This document shows positions 43,336-52,779 of a DNA stretch of 64,000 bases, in pieces. Position 1 is the stretch's first letter, and each line of letters begins with the position of its first letter. The DNA lies in the NCBI GenBank assembly GCA_022771205.1, contig JALFCF010000005.1:1-64000 (forward strand). Reading direction: 5' to 3'. Under the pieces are notes generated by a model. The model ran no database searches and was not told where the DNA came from. It worked only from the letters and a program-made list of their open reading frames with translations. The position numbers were made by a program, and so were the translations under genes. The stretch comes from Mycoplasmatota bacterium. GTDB lineage: Bacteria > Bacillota_I > Bacilli_A > RF39 > UBA660.

Positions 43336-43760
43336 TATTTTTTCTCCTCTCTTTGGACAATTAGTTTTACGCCATCTAACTTCAATACCTTAACCCTCTC
43401 ACCAACAGCTAAAGAATCACTGCTCGATGCAGTCCAAGTAGTTCCAAAAATCTCTACTTCACCATAATGATTTGGTTTAATTTCTCTAGTAACTTCTGCA
43501 ATTTGACCAATTACTCTATCCAAATTTGTAGGAACAATTTTTTCTTTACTTTTAAACTTTTTAACAATTGGTAAAGTAACAAATAAGGAAACAACACTAA
43601 TCACAACAAAAACTAAAAGCTGTATCAAAATAGAATCTGTAAAAAATGCAGTAACAAAGGCTCCCAAAGCCCCTATTGCAAACCAAATAGAAATTAAATT
43701 TACAGTTGCCAGTTCAATAAATAAAAGTATTAAAAATAGGATTATCCAATAAATAGACAT
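43335..43760 (-). CDS. NfeD-family membrane protein
   Basis: A 141-residue short NfeD: three or four membrane helices (YWIILFLILLFIELATVNLISIWFAIGALGAFVTAF, then LLVFVVISVVSLFVT) and a C-terminal OB-fold (VIGQIAEVTREIKPNHYGEVEIFGTTWTASS) that packs on the SPFH partner. ATG 43760 is six bases after AAGGTGG; the longer frame begins with GTG codons of that site. The pair with the band-7 gene suggests a membrane-remodelling complex. Confidence 0.93.
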   Translation of the reverse strand: MSIYWIILFLILLFIELATVNLISIWFAIGALGAFVTAFFTDSILIQLLVFVVISVVSLFVTLPIVKKFKSKEKIVPTNLDRVIGQIAEVTREIKPNHYGEVEIFGTTWTASSSDSLAVGERVKVLKLDGVKLIVQREEKK

Positions 43761-43876
43761 AAAACTCACCACCTTACCTAAATTATATGATACTACACCC
43801 CTTTTTTCAACAATTTTTCTTGTTTATCATAATAATTTATATTATAATAATGTAGAAGATAAGGAGTAATAAGCTT

Positions 43877-44578
43877 ATGTCAAAAAAGTTATCAAAAAAG
43901 CAAAGATATATTATTGTCGGTGTTACTGCAGCCTGGGGATTAATATTTATAGGTAGTGGAATCTCTATGAGTTTTATGAACACTCCAATAACAAAGACTA
44001 CAAAAGAATTAAAAATAACTCAAAAAAGAGTTGCCAATATGAAAAGTAATGAAATTCTCCTAAAACCTATGGAACAAGAAATTAATCAGCCAATAAGTAT
44101 GAATGTTAAAGACTACTTAGAAAATGCCAATGATATTGACAATAAAATAATTAACGAACTGCAATTAGATACTTCTATGGTAAATGTAAATCAAGCAGGA
44201 GATTATACATACACAATAACTTACAAAAAGAAAACCTTTAATGGAACTTTCACAATTAAAGAAAAACCATTACCAGATATGGTATTAACATTAAAAACAT
44301 TAAATTTAGAAGTTGGGTCTGCATTATCAACAGATATTCAGAATTATATTACAGAAACGTTAACAGACGAAGTAAAACAAAATATAAAACTAGATTTAAC
44401 AAATGTTAATACCGCACAAGCTGGAAATTATCAATATACCGTAACATATAATGGCAGACTTTATACTGGAACTATAACAATATATGAACCAAATAAAACC
44501 GAAAATCCTACTAAAAAACCGGATGATACAACATCAACAGATAATACAGAAACAGAAACAAATGATAGTGATAAATAA
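43877..44578 (+). CDS. Membrane-anchored protein with two Ig-like repeats
   Basis: A 233-residue surface protein: N-terminal anchor (YIIVGVTAAWGLIFIGSGISMSF), then two repeats with the same pattern, VNQAGDYTYTITYKKKTFNGTFTI and TAQAGNYQYTVTYNGRLYTGTITI, typical of small bacterial Ig-like domains (DUF5011-like), and a Thr/Asp/Asn-rich hydrophilic tail. It is monocistronic with a strong terminator. No function can be assigned beyond cell-surface display; it resembles the Ig-like region of the NlpC/P60 protein at 54670. Confidence 0.75.
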   Translation: MSKKLSKKQRYIIVGVTAAWGLIFIGSGISMSFMNTPITKTTKELKITQKRVANMKSNEILLKPMEQEINQPISMNVKDYLENANDIDNKIINELQLDTSMVNVNQAGDYTYTITYKKKTFNGTFTIKEKPLPDMVLTLKTLNLEVGSALSTDIQNYITETLTDEVKQNIKLDLTNVNTAQAGNYQYTVTYNGRLYTGTITIYEPNKTENPTKKPDDTTSTDNTETETNDSDK

Positions 44579-44600
44579 AAAGAGCAGTTGCTCTTTTTTT
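44577..44600. terminator. Bidirectional terminator
   Basis: AAAGAGCA pairs with TGCTCTTT at 44578-44594, followed by T residues, between two convergent genes. Confidence 0.85.
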
Positions 44601-46216
44601 TAACTTAATCCAACAATTTCTCCATCAACAACATCAATCTTCTCATAATTTGGATGTTTAGGAAGACCAGGCATTCTTAAAATATTACCAAATAAGACTG
44701 TAATAAAACCAGCACCAGAATAAAGTTCAATATCACGCACATAAATTGTATAATCTTTAGGATAACCAATTTTTTTATCGTCATCTGATAAAGAATATTG
44801 AGTTTTAGCACCACAAATAGGAAGATAAGATAAATTATTTTCTTCTATCATTTTAATCTTCTCTAAAGCTAATTCACTATATTCTATTTTTTCAGCATGA
44901 TAAATTTCACGAGCCAGTTTATATATTTTATCAAAAACATTATCTTCATCTAAATATAAATAGTGAAAGTTTTTATCTTTCATTAGATTTTTTTCTACTA
45001 ACTTAGCTAATTCTATAGCACCTTTTCCTCCATCTCTATAAGCAGTACTAATTGCAACATCAATATTATGTTCAGAACACCAATCCAAAACAATATTTTG
45101 TTCTAAAACAGTATCAGTATCATAGGAGTTTAAACAAACAACAAGAGGAACTCCAAATTTTTGTAAATTACAAACATGAGCTTCCAAATTACAAATACCA
45201 TTTTTTACTGCAGAAACATTCTCTAATAGAATATCATCTTTAGAAACACCAGCATTATACTTTAAAGCCTTTATAGTAGTAACTAAAACAATCGTATCTG
45301 GCGAAATATTTGCTTTTCTACATTTAATATCCAAAAACTTTTCTGCTCCTAAATCCGAACCAAAACCAGCTTCTGTAATAACATAATCACCTAAAGAAAG
45401 AGCTAACTTAGTTGCTACTACACTATTACATCCATGCGCAATATTAGCAAAAGGTCCACCATGAATAATTGCAGGCGTATTTTCTAAAGTTTGAACTAAG
45501 TTAGGATAAAATGCATCTTTCAAAATAGTAACCATAGCACCTTCAATATGTAAATCTTTAGCATAAATTAATTTCTTTTCTTTTGTATACCCAATAACGA
45601 TATTTCCAATCATTTGTTTTAAATCATCAAGTGACTCTGCCAAACAAAATAACGCCATAATTTCACTCGCAGCTGTAATATTAAACTTTTCTGCTCGATT
45701 ATCAAGCATAATTCTGCGTAAAGAACGATCATTAACATCTAAACAACGATTAAATATAACCTCAGAAATTCCAAGTTGATTTCCATGATAAATATGATTA
45801 TCTACTGCAGCACATAACAAATCATTAGCAGCAGTAATGGCGTGAAAATCACCAGTAAAATGTAGGTTAATATCTTCCATCGGCACAACCTGACTGTAAC
45901 CACCACCAGCTGCTCCACCTTTCATTCCAAATACTGGTCCCATAGACGGTTGTCTCAAAGCAAGAATTACATTTTTTTGTAATTGATGAAATGCATCCCC
46001 TAAACCAATACTAACCGTTGTTTTTCCTTCGCCATAAGGCGTAGGACTAGTTGCGGTAACCAAAATTAATTTACCTTGATGAGTCGCTGTTTTTTTTGTA
46101 ATCTTAGCTTTATCATTCCCATATAAAATGTAATCAGACGAAGTAAGACCTAAAGATGCCGCAATCTCATTAATATCTTTTTTATTTGCACTATGAGCAA
46201 TCTCAATATCTGTCAC
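44600..46216 (-). CDS. fhs: Formate-tetrahydrofolate ligase
   Basis: A 538-residue enzyme making 10-formyl-THF from formate, ATP and THF. TSPTPYGEGKTTVSIGLGDAF is the ATP-binding motif, followed by RQPSMGPVFGMKGGAAGGGYSQVVPMEDINLHFTGDFHAI, the family signature, and EAGFGSDLGAEKF. The C-terminus PGLPKHPNYEKIDV is usual. It is slightly shorter than common (about 555). In this organism formate would come from pyruvate formate-lyase (pflB in this window), so it links fermentation with one-carbon metabolism. Confidence 0.98.
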   Translation of the reverse strand: MTDIEIAHSANKKDINEIAASLGLTSSDYILYGNDKAKITKKTATHQGKLILVTATSPTPYGEGKTTVSIGLGDAFHQLQKNVILALRQPSMGPVFGMKGGAAGGGYSQVVPMEDINLHFTGDFHAITAANDLLCAAVDNHIYHGNQLGISEVIFNRCLDVNDRSLRRIMLDNRAEKFNITAASEIMALFCLAESLDDLKQMIGNIVIGYTKEKKLIYAKDLHIEGAMVTILKDAFYPNLVQTLENTPAIIHGGPFANIAHGCNSVVATKLALSLGDYVITEAGFGSDLGAEKFLDIKCRKANISPDTIVLVTTIKALKYNAGVSKDDILLENVSAVKNGICNLEAHVCNLQKFGVPLVVCLNSYDTDTVLEQNIVLDWCSEHNIDVAISTAYRDGGKGAIELAKLVEKNLMKDKNFHYLYLDEDNVFDKIYKLAREIYHAEKIEYSELALEKIKMIEENNLSYLPICGAKTQYSLSDDDKKIGYPKDYTIYVRDIELYSGAGFITVLFGNILRMPGLPKHPNYEKIDVVDGEIVGLS

Positions 46217-46422
46217 AATATCACCTCACTAGTTAAATTATAACATATTTTATTTTTTTATGAAATTTGTTTATATAAAAGAAAAAACATATATAAATTA
46301 AAAATTCACTATACAAATTTTAAAAAAAGAAACAAAAAAAAAGAATGAAATAAAAAAAGCACAATTTGTAATTCTTAAAAATACCTGTTAATATCGAAGT
46401 CACTAACAAAAAGGAGGAATTT

Positions 46423-47835
46423 ATGAGGAAATTAATTGTATTTTGTATAGTTATAGCAATTATATCTTTAAGTAGTTTAAAAGTTAATGCAAGTAGTAAT
46501 TTTTATGAAGGCGAATATATTGATGGAATATATATGAATAAACGAAAAGAAGGATCGTCCACAATATATTATCAAAAAGCTAGATTCTTTAGACAAACTG
46601 GAACAAATAGATTTGCTTACTGCATCGACCCTTTCGTATTCTTCCAAGAAGGAAGTAATTATGATGCGGTAATAACACCTAGTAATTTAACAGAAAGTCA
46701 AAAACAAAAAATCAGTCTAATAGCCTACTTCGGATATGGATATAATAATCATACCGAAAAAAAATGGTATGCAATAACTCAGATGATGATATGGAAAGCA
46801 GCAGATCTAACTGGTAATTTCTATTTTACAGATAAATTAAATGGTAATAAAATTGAACCATATAATAACGAAATAAATGAAATTAATACTCTAATTGCAA
46901 ACTATAAAAAAGAAACATCATTAAATAACAAAACCTATACTATTATAGAAGGAGAAACTTTATCAATAGAAGATAATAATAAAATTTTATCAAATTATAA
47001 AAACTTAAATCCTAATTTCTTAATTCAAGGAAACAAGTTAATTGGAAGTAATCTAACAGAAGGAGAATATTTAATAGATTTAATAAAAGAAGAAAAAAAA
47101 TATCAAAAACCACTGGTATTTTATCAATCAAATAATAGTCAAGCATTAATGCAAACTGGAGATTTGCAGGATAAATTTGAAAAATTAAAAGTAAAAGTAT
47201 TAAAAACACAAATAGAAATCACCAAAGTTGATAAAGATACAAAATCAACAACTCCAAGTGGTGAAGGAATATTAACAGGAGCAATATATAGTCTGTTGGA
47301 TAAAAATTATAAAGAAATTAAAACACTAGAAATTAATAAAGATAATATCGCAACTATCCAAAACATACCACTTGGAACCTACTATATACAAGAAAAAAAA
47401 GCTGGAGTTGGATATAAAGTAGATACCAAAAAATATAAAATTGAATTAACAGAACAAAATCACAAAACAAATCTAATATTAGAAAATGAAATCATTAAAA
47501 AGAAAATTATCATTTATAAAACTTATGGAGAAAACAATAAAATACCTGAACCAAATATTTCATTTTCCATATATGATAGTAAAAACCAGAAAATTGCTAC
47601 AATAACCACAGACAAAAATGGGATAGCAGAAATTACTCTGCCATATGGAAAATATAAAATAATTCAAGAGAATACAACCAAGGGATATCATAAAGTTAAA
47701 GATATAAAAGTAGAAATCACCAATGACAAAGATGAATTAATAAAACTAGTAGATTATAAAATAAAAGTTCCTAATACAAAGACAAATTTTATTACATATC
47801 TTATTAATTTAATACTTAACATATTAAATCTATAA
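46423..47835 (+). CDS. Thioester-domain adhesin with two SpaA/Cna-B-like repeats
   Basis: A 470-residue secreted surface protein. Signal peptide ~1-23 (ending KVNASS). The thioester domain has FAYCIDP with Cys67 and WYAITQMMIWKAAD with Gln120, the Cys-Gln pair that forms an internal thioester able to bind host amines. Two prealbumin-like domains follow: ITKVDKD to YKIELTEQ (with GAIYSLLDKNYKEI and LGTYYIQEKKAGVGY) and KIIIYKTYGE to VEITND (with LPYGKYKIIQENTTKGY). The C-terminal PNTKTN, hydrophobic stretch and end look like a variant sorting signal without the usual basic tail. The sortase gene starts where it ends. This is a minimal adhesin-sortase pair. Confidence 0.88.
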   Translation: MRKLIVFCIVIAIISLSSLKVNASSNFYEGEYIDGIYMNKRKEGSSTIYYQKARFFRQTGTNRFAYCIDPFVFFQEGSNYDAVITPSNLTESQKQKISLIAYFGYGYNNHTEKKWYAITQMMIWKAADLTGNFYFTDKLNGNKIEPYNNEINEINTLIANYKKETSLNNKTYTIIEGETLSIEDNNKILSNYKNLNPNFLIQGNKLIGSNLTEGEYLIDLIKEEKKYQKPLVFYQSNNSQALMQTGDLQDKFEKLKVKVLKTQIEITKVDKDTKSTTPSGEGILTGAIYSLLDKNYKEIKTLEINKDNIATIQNIPLGTYYIQEKKAGVGYKVDTKKYKIELTEQNHKTNLILENEIIKKKIIIYKTYGENNKIPEPNISFSIYDSKNQKIATITTDKNGIAEITLPYGKYKIIQENTTKGYHKVKDIKVEITNDKDELIKLVDYKIKVPNTKTNFITYLINLILNILNL

Positions 47836-48368
47836 TAAAAAAATTTCTTTGTTTAGGAACAATATTAATATTTTATTGTATCATATGCTATAAAATATAT
47901 AATAAAACAACAACAATAACAATACCAAATAATAAAACAATTCTTAATAGCGAACCAACATATATACAAAAGAAAGATCAAATAGGATATCTAAAAATAG
48001 ATAAAATAAAATTATATCAACCACTTTTTAATATAAAGAGTAAACATAACAATATAGAAGAAAATATAACTATATTAGAAAATTCAATAATGCCAGATAA
48101 TGAAAACAGTATTATTTTTTTAGCAGCACATTCTGGTACTGGAAAAATAGCTTTTTTTCAATATCTAAATAGACTAAAAGCAGGTGATAAAGTAAAATTA
48201 AAATATAAAGATAAAATATATAATTACACAATAAATAGTATATGGGAAGAAGAAAAAACTGGTTATATTCATATAAATAAAACAAAAGAAAATCAATTAA
48301 TTCTTACCACTTGCAGTCCAAAGAATAAAGATAAACAATTAATAATAGAAAGCATACTATCAAAATAA
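47835..48368 (+). CDS. Sortase (class D-like) with no standard start codon
   Basis: The open frame runs from 47820 and encodes KKFLCLGTILIFYCIICYKIY (membrane anchor), IGYLKIDKIKLYQPLF (first sortase strands), LAAHSGTGKIAFFQ (catalytic His), and LTTCSP (catalytic Cys). The catalytic Arg position after CSPKNKDKQLIIES is Lys or Gln. A gene beginning at the first ATG (48090) would lose the anchor and the first third of the fold, so translation must start upstream, where only ATT 47823 and ATA 47832/47835 are available; ATA 47835 overlaps the stop of the adhesin, suggesting reinitiation. I give 47835 as the most likely start (~177 residues). It probably anchors the neighbouring thioester adhesin. 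Confidence 0.8.
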   Translation: MKKFLCLGTILIFYCIICYKIYNKTTTITIPNNKTILNSEPTYIQKKDQIGYLKIDKIKLYQPLFNIKSKHNNIEENITILENSIMPDNENSIIFLAAHSGTGKIAFFQYLNRLKAGDKVKLKYKDKIYNYTINSIWEEEKTGYIHINKTKENQLILTTCSPKNKDKQLIIESILSK

Positions 48369-48392
48369 AAATACTAGTTTTTACTAGTATTT
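48366..48392. terminator. Bidirectional terminator
   Basis: AAAATACTAG pairs with CTAGTATTTT across TTTTTA, at the ends of sortase and the convergent protease gene. Confidence 0.85.
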
Positions 48393-49687
48393 TTCTCTTT
48401 TTCTAAAAAATCCAAAGCCCGTTGCAATTGTAAATCATTTTCAGGAACAGGATTAGATAAATATTCTTCTGTTAATTGAACTAGAATATCAGGAGTAATT
48501 CCTTTACCATCAATCCACTTTCCTTTTGGCGTTAACCATTTTTCAGTCGTATACTTAACACTAGTTCCATCACTTAAAGTATAAGAGGTTTGTACAGTAC
48601 CTTTACCATAAGTAGTTTCTCCTATAATTGTAGTATCACTATAACTATCCCGAAAAGCAGCTGCTAAGATTTCGGAGGCAGAAGCACTAGAAGAATTAGT
48701 TAAAATCACAACAGGATAATCCCTATCTTTTTTTGTATTATCCTTTATCTTATTAATATCATTTTTTACTTTTACCTGATACAACACTGAATTCTTAGAC
48801 ATAAACAATTCCAAAATATCTCTAGTTTGGCTTAGATGTCCACCAGGATTAGATCTCACATCAATAATCAATGAATTAATATTTTTCTTTTCTATAGCTG
48901 TTAATTGTTCTTTAAACTGTTGATAAGTATTAGCCGCAAAAGTACTAATAGAAATATATCCGGCATTTCCATTGTTCAATGAATATACTTTGGACTTGAC
49001 AGAAATAAAATCAATAGTATCAGGCTTCACAGATTTAATAAACTCTTCTCCATTACGCCTTAAAGTAATATCTAAAGTTTTATTTTTTGATTCTTTAATA
49101 ATTGAACTAACCTCATCAAACTGTAATCCTTCTAGCGATTGATTACCTATTTTAACTAAATAATCCCCAGATTTAATTTTTGCCTTATCAGCTGGTGAAT
49201 CTTCTACTACACTAGCAATTAAAATATTTCCATCAACGTCCATAGTAATAGTAATTCCTATTCCAAGATAACTACCATCTACTGTTTCATTAAATATCTG
49301 TGCATTCTCGCCTTCCATATACATAGAATAAGGATCTTTCAATGAAGATAACATTCCATCAATAGCAGCATCAACTAAATCTCTCTCATCAATTTTTTTA
49401 TAATAATCATCAACAATATTATTATAAACTGTTATTAATTCTTGAAGTGAAGAAGAAACTTTTTCACCACGATATTCTTGTCTAAAAAAAGAAACACTGC
49501 AACCAACAACAACACCAAAACTAATAGAAATAATAATTATAATTAAGACTTCTATAGTATTAAAACCACTTTTATGCTCAACAATAATCTCTCTAACATT
49601 TTCATTAGAAGAATCAGACTCATCCTCCAGTTGAGGTAATCTTTTAAAATTTGGTTTAACAAAAGGAAATTTACCTTTTAAAGACAT
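48374..49687 (-). CDS. S41-family carboxyl-terminal processing protease (CtpA/CtpB)
   Basis: A 437-residue membrane-anchored serine protease. Cytoplasmic N-terminus, membrane helix (TIEVLIIIIISISFGVVVGCSVSFF), PDZ domain (SYLGIGITITMDVDGNILIASVVEDSPADKAKIKSGDYLVKI) and S41 catalytic domain with LTNSSSASASEILAAAF (catalytic Ser) and GETTYGKGTVQ (Lys). In sporulating bacteria CtpB-type enzymes trigger sigma-K activation by cutting SpoIVFA; others process surface proteins. ATG 49687 (MSLKGKF) follows AGAGGTG; the longer frame adds 28 residues that do not look functional. Confidence 0.94.
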   Translation of the reverse strand: MSLKGKFPFVKPNFKRLPQLEDESDSSNENVREIIVEHKSGFNTIEVLIIIIISISFGVVVGCSVSFFRQEYRGEKVSSSLQELITVYNNIVDDYYKKIDERDLVDAAIDGMLSSLKDPYSMYMEGENAQIFNETVDGSYLGIGITITMDVDGNILIASVVEDSPADKAKIKSGDYLVKIGNQSLEGLQFDEVSSIIKESKNKTLDITLRRNGEEFIKSVKPDTIDFISVKSKVYSLNNGNAGYISISTFAANTYQQFKEQLTAIEKKNINSLIIDVRSNPGGHLSQTRDILELFMSKNSVLYQVKVKNDINKIKDNTKKDRDYPVVILTNSSSASASEILAAAFRDSYSDTTIIGETTYGKGTVQTSYTLSDGTSVKYTTEKWLTPKGKWIDGKGITPDILVQLTEEYLSNPVPENDLQLQRALDFLEKEKNTSKN

Positions 49688-49739
49688 AAACATCACCTCT
49701 ATAAACTCTATGATAATAATATCATAAAATAATAAAAAA

Positions 49740-49768
49740 AATAAGAGGAAACTCCTCTTATGACAATT
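49740..49768 (-). terminator. Terminator of the 50294 gene
   Basis: TAAGAGG pairs with CCTCTTA around a five-base loop, followed on the minus strand by seven T. Confidence 0.8.
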
Positions 49769-50294
49769 CATTCTTAATCAAATCTTCTCCTTCGATATAA
49801 TTAATAACATTACCATCTTCAAATTCTATCAATGTAGGCTCTGCTATTTTTAACTCATCAATTTTATTAACTTTTGGATTAGATATATCTGATATAAATT
49901 TATTATTAAATGCACTACTCATATCAACTGTATAAATAGAATCATGGTTTTCCTTATCCTCATAAGTAGTAATAATATTTGTATAAATAGATTTTAAATT
50001 ATCAGATGACATATCATAATAAAGTACATAATAATGGTCATCTTTCATAGAAAAACTATTTCCGGCAAGAATTTCTTGATACTGGATATCTGCTTCGGAA
50101 GGAGTAGTATTAATTACAGTAGATGTATCATCACCTTTCTCTAGAATATACACAGTAAGAAAATAAAATATTACAAGAACTAAAATTATAACAAATAAAA
50201 TCTTAATAACTTTACTAAATTCAGAAGAAAATGAAGAAGACATTGAATCTACTTTTTGGTGCATTTTTCTTCTATATTGTCTATTGTTTGCCAT
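49758..50294 (-). CDS. Membrane-anchored protein, possibly thioredoxin-like
   Basis: A 178-residue protein starting MANNRQYRRKMHQKV at 50294 (AGGTG upstream). A basic cytoplasmic N-terminus is followed by one membrane helix (IKILFVIILVLVIFYFLTVYIL) and an extracellular domain with HYYVLYYDMSSDNLKSIY and EPTLIEFEDGNVINYIEG, strand-helix patterns reminiscent of a thioredoxin fold without the CxxC pair. No redox residues remain, so an enzymatic role is doubtful. It stands between the protease and the GerS-like gene with its own terminator. Confidence 0.65.
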   Translation of the reverse strand: MANNRQYRRKMHQKVDSMSSSFSSEFSKVIKILFVIILVLVIFYFLTVYILEKGDDTSTVINTTPSEADIQYQEILAGNSFSMKDDHYYVLYYDMSSDNLKSIYTNIITTYEDKENHDSIYTVDMSSAFNNKFISDISNPKVNKIDELKIAEPTLIEFEDGNVINYIEGEDLIKNELS

Positions 50295-50318
50295 ATTAAT
50301 CACCTAAAAGAATTATAA

Positions 50319-50346
50319 CACAAGAAAAAAAAGAGGTAAAGCTCTT
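50319..50346 (-). terminator. Terminator of the GerS-like gene
   Basis: AAAGAG pairs with CTCTTT, followed by T residues on the minus strand; overlaps the stop codon region. Confidence 0.55.
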
Positions 50347-51341
50347 TATTTCATGGTTTGAACTACCCCAATAGATTGAGCAACCTCTACTAATTCATCT
50401 TGATTCAAAACATCACTAACTAAATAATACTCTATTCCATTTGTCGTCCAATTCAAAGAATTATTAGTCATAACACCTAGTGTATCCATTAATTGATACG
50501 GTTCACCATAAGTAGGAACAATTGTAAACTCATTTTCAATATTTGCAGTTTCTTCAACTAACAAAAATGGTTTTTCTCCATCAAAGGTCATAATAATTCT
50601 TTCACCAGTTCCCTTATCTATTTTTTCCTCATTTGTAAGCTTAGTACCACTAGGAATCATCAAAGGATAAATACTTTCATCTAAAACACTTGTCTGATCT
50701 ACAGTATCGTCAACAGCATAGGTTTTCATAACAGTATTTAAAGAAAAATAATCTTTTTTAAAATTGGGAGAATAATCTATTTTTTTATATTCCATAGTCA
50801 TACATATTACAGAATCACTATTATATACTTGAACTTTTTCTAATTTTAATTTTTTAGAAAGATTAATTTTTTGTTTTACTAAATTACGATTATTAGGATA
50901 ATTAACTGACGTCATAAAACTGTAACCAGACTTAGTTTCTTTAAAGATTCTATCATCGTCATCCTTGATATCTTGAACTAAAGACTCTAATAAGTATATT
51001 TGAGAATTACTATAAGGCCAGTCACTCTGAAACTTAAAACTTTTATTAAGTGATGGAGTAACTACATATACACCATCATCATTTTTTAAAATTACTTGTG
51101 TATGATTATTAGAAATATTAGTCAAACTTACTCTATAGTATTTTTCCTGTTTAAAAGCCACTTCAATATCATAATTATAAATATTATCATTATTTACTAT
51201 TTCTAATTTTCCTTCTATATAATACGCATCGGTATCATTTACCTTTTTACTAAAATCTTTTATAACATCTTTCTCATCATACTTTCCACATCCAGAAAGC
51301 AAAAAAAGACTAAAAAAGAAAAGTAATAATATTTTTTTCAT
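50346..51341 (-). CDS. GerS-like lipoprotein (LolA fold)
   Basis: A 331-residue lipoprotein with signal and lipobox MKKILLLFFFSLFLLSGC (Cys18). The mature part, with repeated strands (AYYIEGKLEIVNNDNIYNYDIEVAFKQEKYYRVSL, THTQVILKNDDGVYVVTPSLNKSFKFQSDWP), matches LolA/RseB-like folds such as GerS, a lipoprotein needed for cortex-lytic germination in Clostridioides. The C-terminal TNNSLNWTTNGIEYYLVS resembles DUF4367 domains. The role in germination is an inference from fold and from the sporulating nature of the organism. A general lipoprotein is the alternative. Confidence 0.7.
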   Translation of the reverse strand: MKKILLLFFFSLFLLSGCGKYDEKDVIKDFSKKVNDTDAYYIEGKLEIVNNDNIYNYDIEVAFKQEKYYRVSLTNISNNHTQVILKNDDGVYVVTPSLNKSFKFQSDWPYSNSQIYLLESLVQDIKDDDDRIFKETKSGYSFMTSVNYPNNRNLVKQKINLSKKLKLEKVQVYNSDSVICMTMEYKKIDYSPNFKKDYFSLNTVMKTYAVDDTVDQTSVLDESIYPLMIPSGTKLTNEEKIDKGTGERIIMTFDGEKPFLLVEETANIENEFTIVPTYGEPYQLMDTLGVMTNNSLNWTTNGIEYYLVSDVLNQDELVEVAQSIGVVQTMK

Positions 51342-51395
51342 AATTCACCTCTCATACATTCTATTAAATTGTATGGAAGTTTTTAATTTTTATGC

Positions 51396-51424
51396 AAAAA
51401 AAGATAGCTTTACGCTATCTATAA
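51396..51424 (-). terminator. Terminator of the cdaA-cdaR operon
   Basis: AGATAGC pairs with GCTATCT across GTAAA, followed by seven T on the minus strand. Confidence 0.88.
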
Positions 51425-51429
51425 AAATA

Positions 51430-52779
51430 CTATGAAATTCTTACTCTAATTTTCTTTGTTTTTGGTGTATATGTAAGTTTTAAATCAGACTTTTCAACAT
51501 GAACTTCAACTTCATGTTCACCAACACCATAATCCTTTAAATCAACATAAGCAACTATTGATGAAGCATCAAGTTTATCAACAATATCCGAACTACCACT
51601 AACAGAAACTGTAACTGTAGTATCAGCAGCAGATAAAGCTTGAACAGATAATCCATCAGCTAAATTTCTAAATTCGATAGTATTAACGGTAAACTCTTTC
51701 GTAGTAGAATTAGCTACCTTAACATCAACAGTAATTGTCTTTTCACTAATTTCCGTAATTCCTTTTGGTTTCTTAAGAGTCACAGTAAACTTCTTATCCT
51801 TATCCAATCCCTTAACATCAACTTCAACTTCCAATTCTTCAATCTTATCTATCGCATCTTGTTGACCATAAACAGTAACTGTAGAAACACTAGTGTTAAT
51901 GGACTCGATAGATTTACCAAAAGCAAGTTTTCCAGTAGGAACAACTTTAACAGGAATTTCTTTACTAGGAGATGTAATAGTAAGTTTAGCATCTACCGTT
52001 GAAGGAACAATCTCAACATCGACACGCTGTCCTTCCTCATCATAAGCAACAAGAGGAACATCTTTAAGAGTAATTTCACCAGCCTTAGGCTTATTAATTT
52101 CTTCTACATCTACTAATGCTCTAACTGTAGCAACTTTATCCAATTTATATTGAGCACCTTTAATAATAACATCTGTTCTATCCAACTCTACATTATCAAT
52201 ATATAATTTACTATCTAACTCATCTTGATGTAAAATATCAACTGTTAAACTCTTGGTAGCACTAACTTTTTCATAAATAGTAACTGTAACTTCAGAAGGA
52301 TCTAAACGATAATCCAAAGATTTTAGTCTTTGAGAGTAATTAAGTGTTACTTTATGATTACCAGGCTTTAAACCAGTCAAATCGACCGTTACACCTTTAG
52401 AAGGAGCCTGTTTAGCTAGAAAAATATGCCTACGTTGTCCAATTAAGGTAATATCAACTGTTTCGGGTAATCCTTCAACCACATAAAGTTCCTCATTATA
52501 AACTGCTGTTACAGGTTCATCATATAGCACTTCAGCATATTGATCTATCATAACATTTGATTCCTGGTCAACAATAACAAATACACCAAATGCTAATATT
52601 AAACTCACAATAATTAATGTCGACTTTTTTGAAGCAATACGATCTAAATTTTTAGTATTATCTTTAAAAAAATTGGCAATCTTTAGCATTAATTTAGTTA
52701 TGGGAGTAATTAACCATTTATCAAAAAATGATAGAATATGACGAAAGAATGCTTTAATACTTTTACTTATTCTCTTCAT
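51430..52779 (-). CDS. cdaR: CdaR (YbbR-domain) regulator of diadenylate cyclase
   Basis: A ~449-residue membrane protein: a basic N-terminus, a membrane helix (TLIIVSLILAFGVFVIVD) and four YbbR repeats (for example AVYNEELYVVEGLPETVDITLIGQ, KIEELEVEVDVKGLDKDKKFTVTLKKPKGI). CdaR binds CdaA and modulates c-di-AMP production. ATG 52779 follows GAGGAAGAG; an in-frame ATG five codons earlier is also possible. It overlaps the end of cdaA by 17-32 bases. The usual third gene, glmM, is not here; a terminator follows directly. Confidence 0.93.
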   Translation of the reverse strand: MKRISKSIKAFFRHILSFFDKWLITPITKLMLKIANFFKDNTKNLDRIASKKSTLIIVSLILAFGVFVIVDQESNVMIDQYAEVLYDEPVTAVYNEELYVVEGLPETVDITLIGQRRHIFLAKQAPSKGVTVDLTGLKPGNHKVTLNYSQRLKSLDYRLDPSEVTVTIYEKVSATKSLTVDILHQDELDSKLYIDNVELDRTDVIIKGAQYKLDKVATVRALVDVEEINKPKAGEITLKDVPLVAYDEEGQRVDVEIVPSTVDAKLTITSPSKEIPVKVVPTGKLAFGKSIESINTSVSTVTVYGQQDAIDKIEELEVEVDVKGLDKDKKFTVTLKKPKGITEISEKTITVDVKVANSTTKEFTVNTIEFRNLADGLSVQALSAADTTVTVSVSGSSDIVDKLDASSIVAYVDLKDYGVGEHEVEVHVEKSDLKLTYTPKTKKIRVRIS

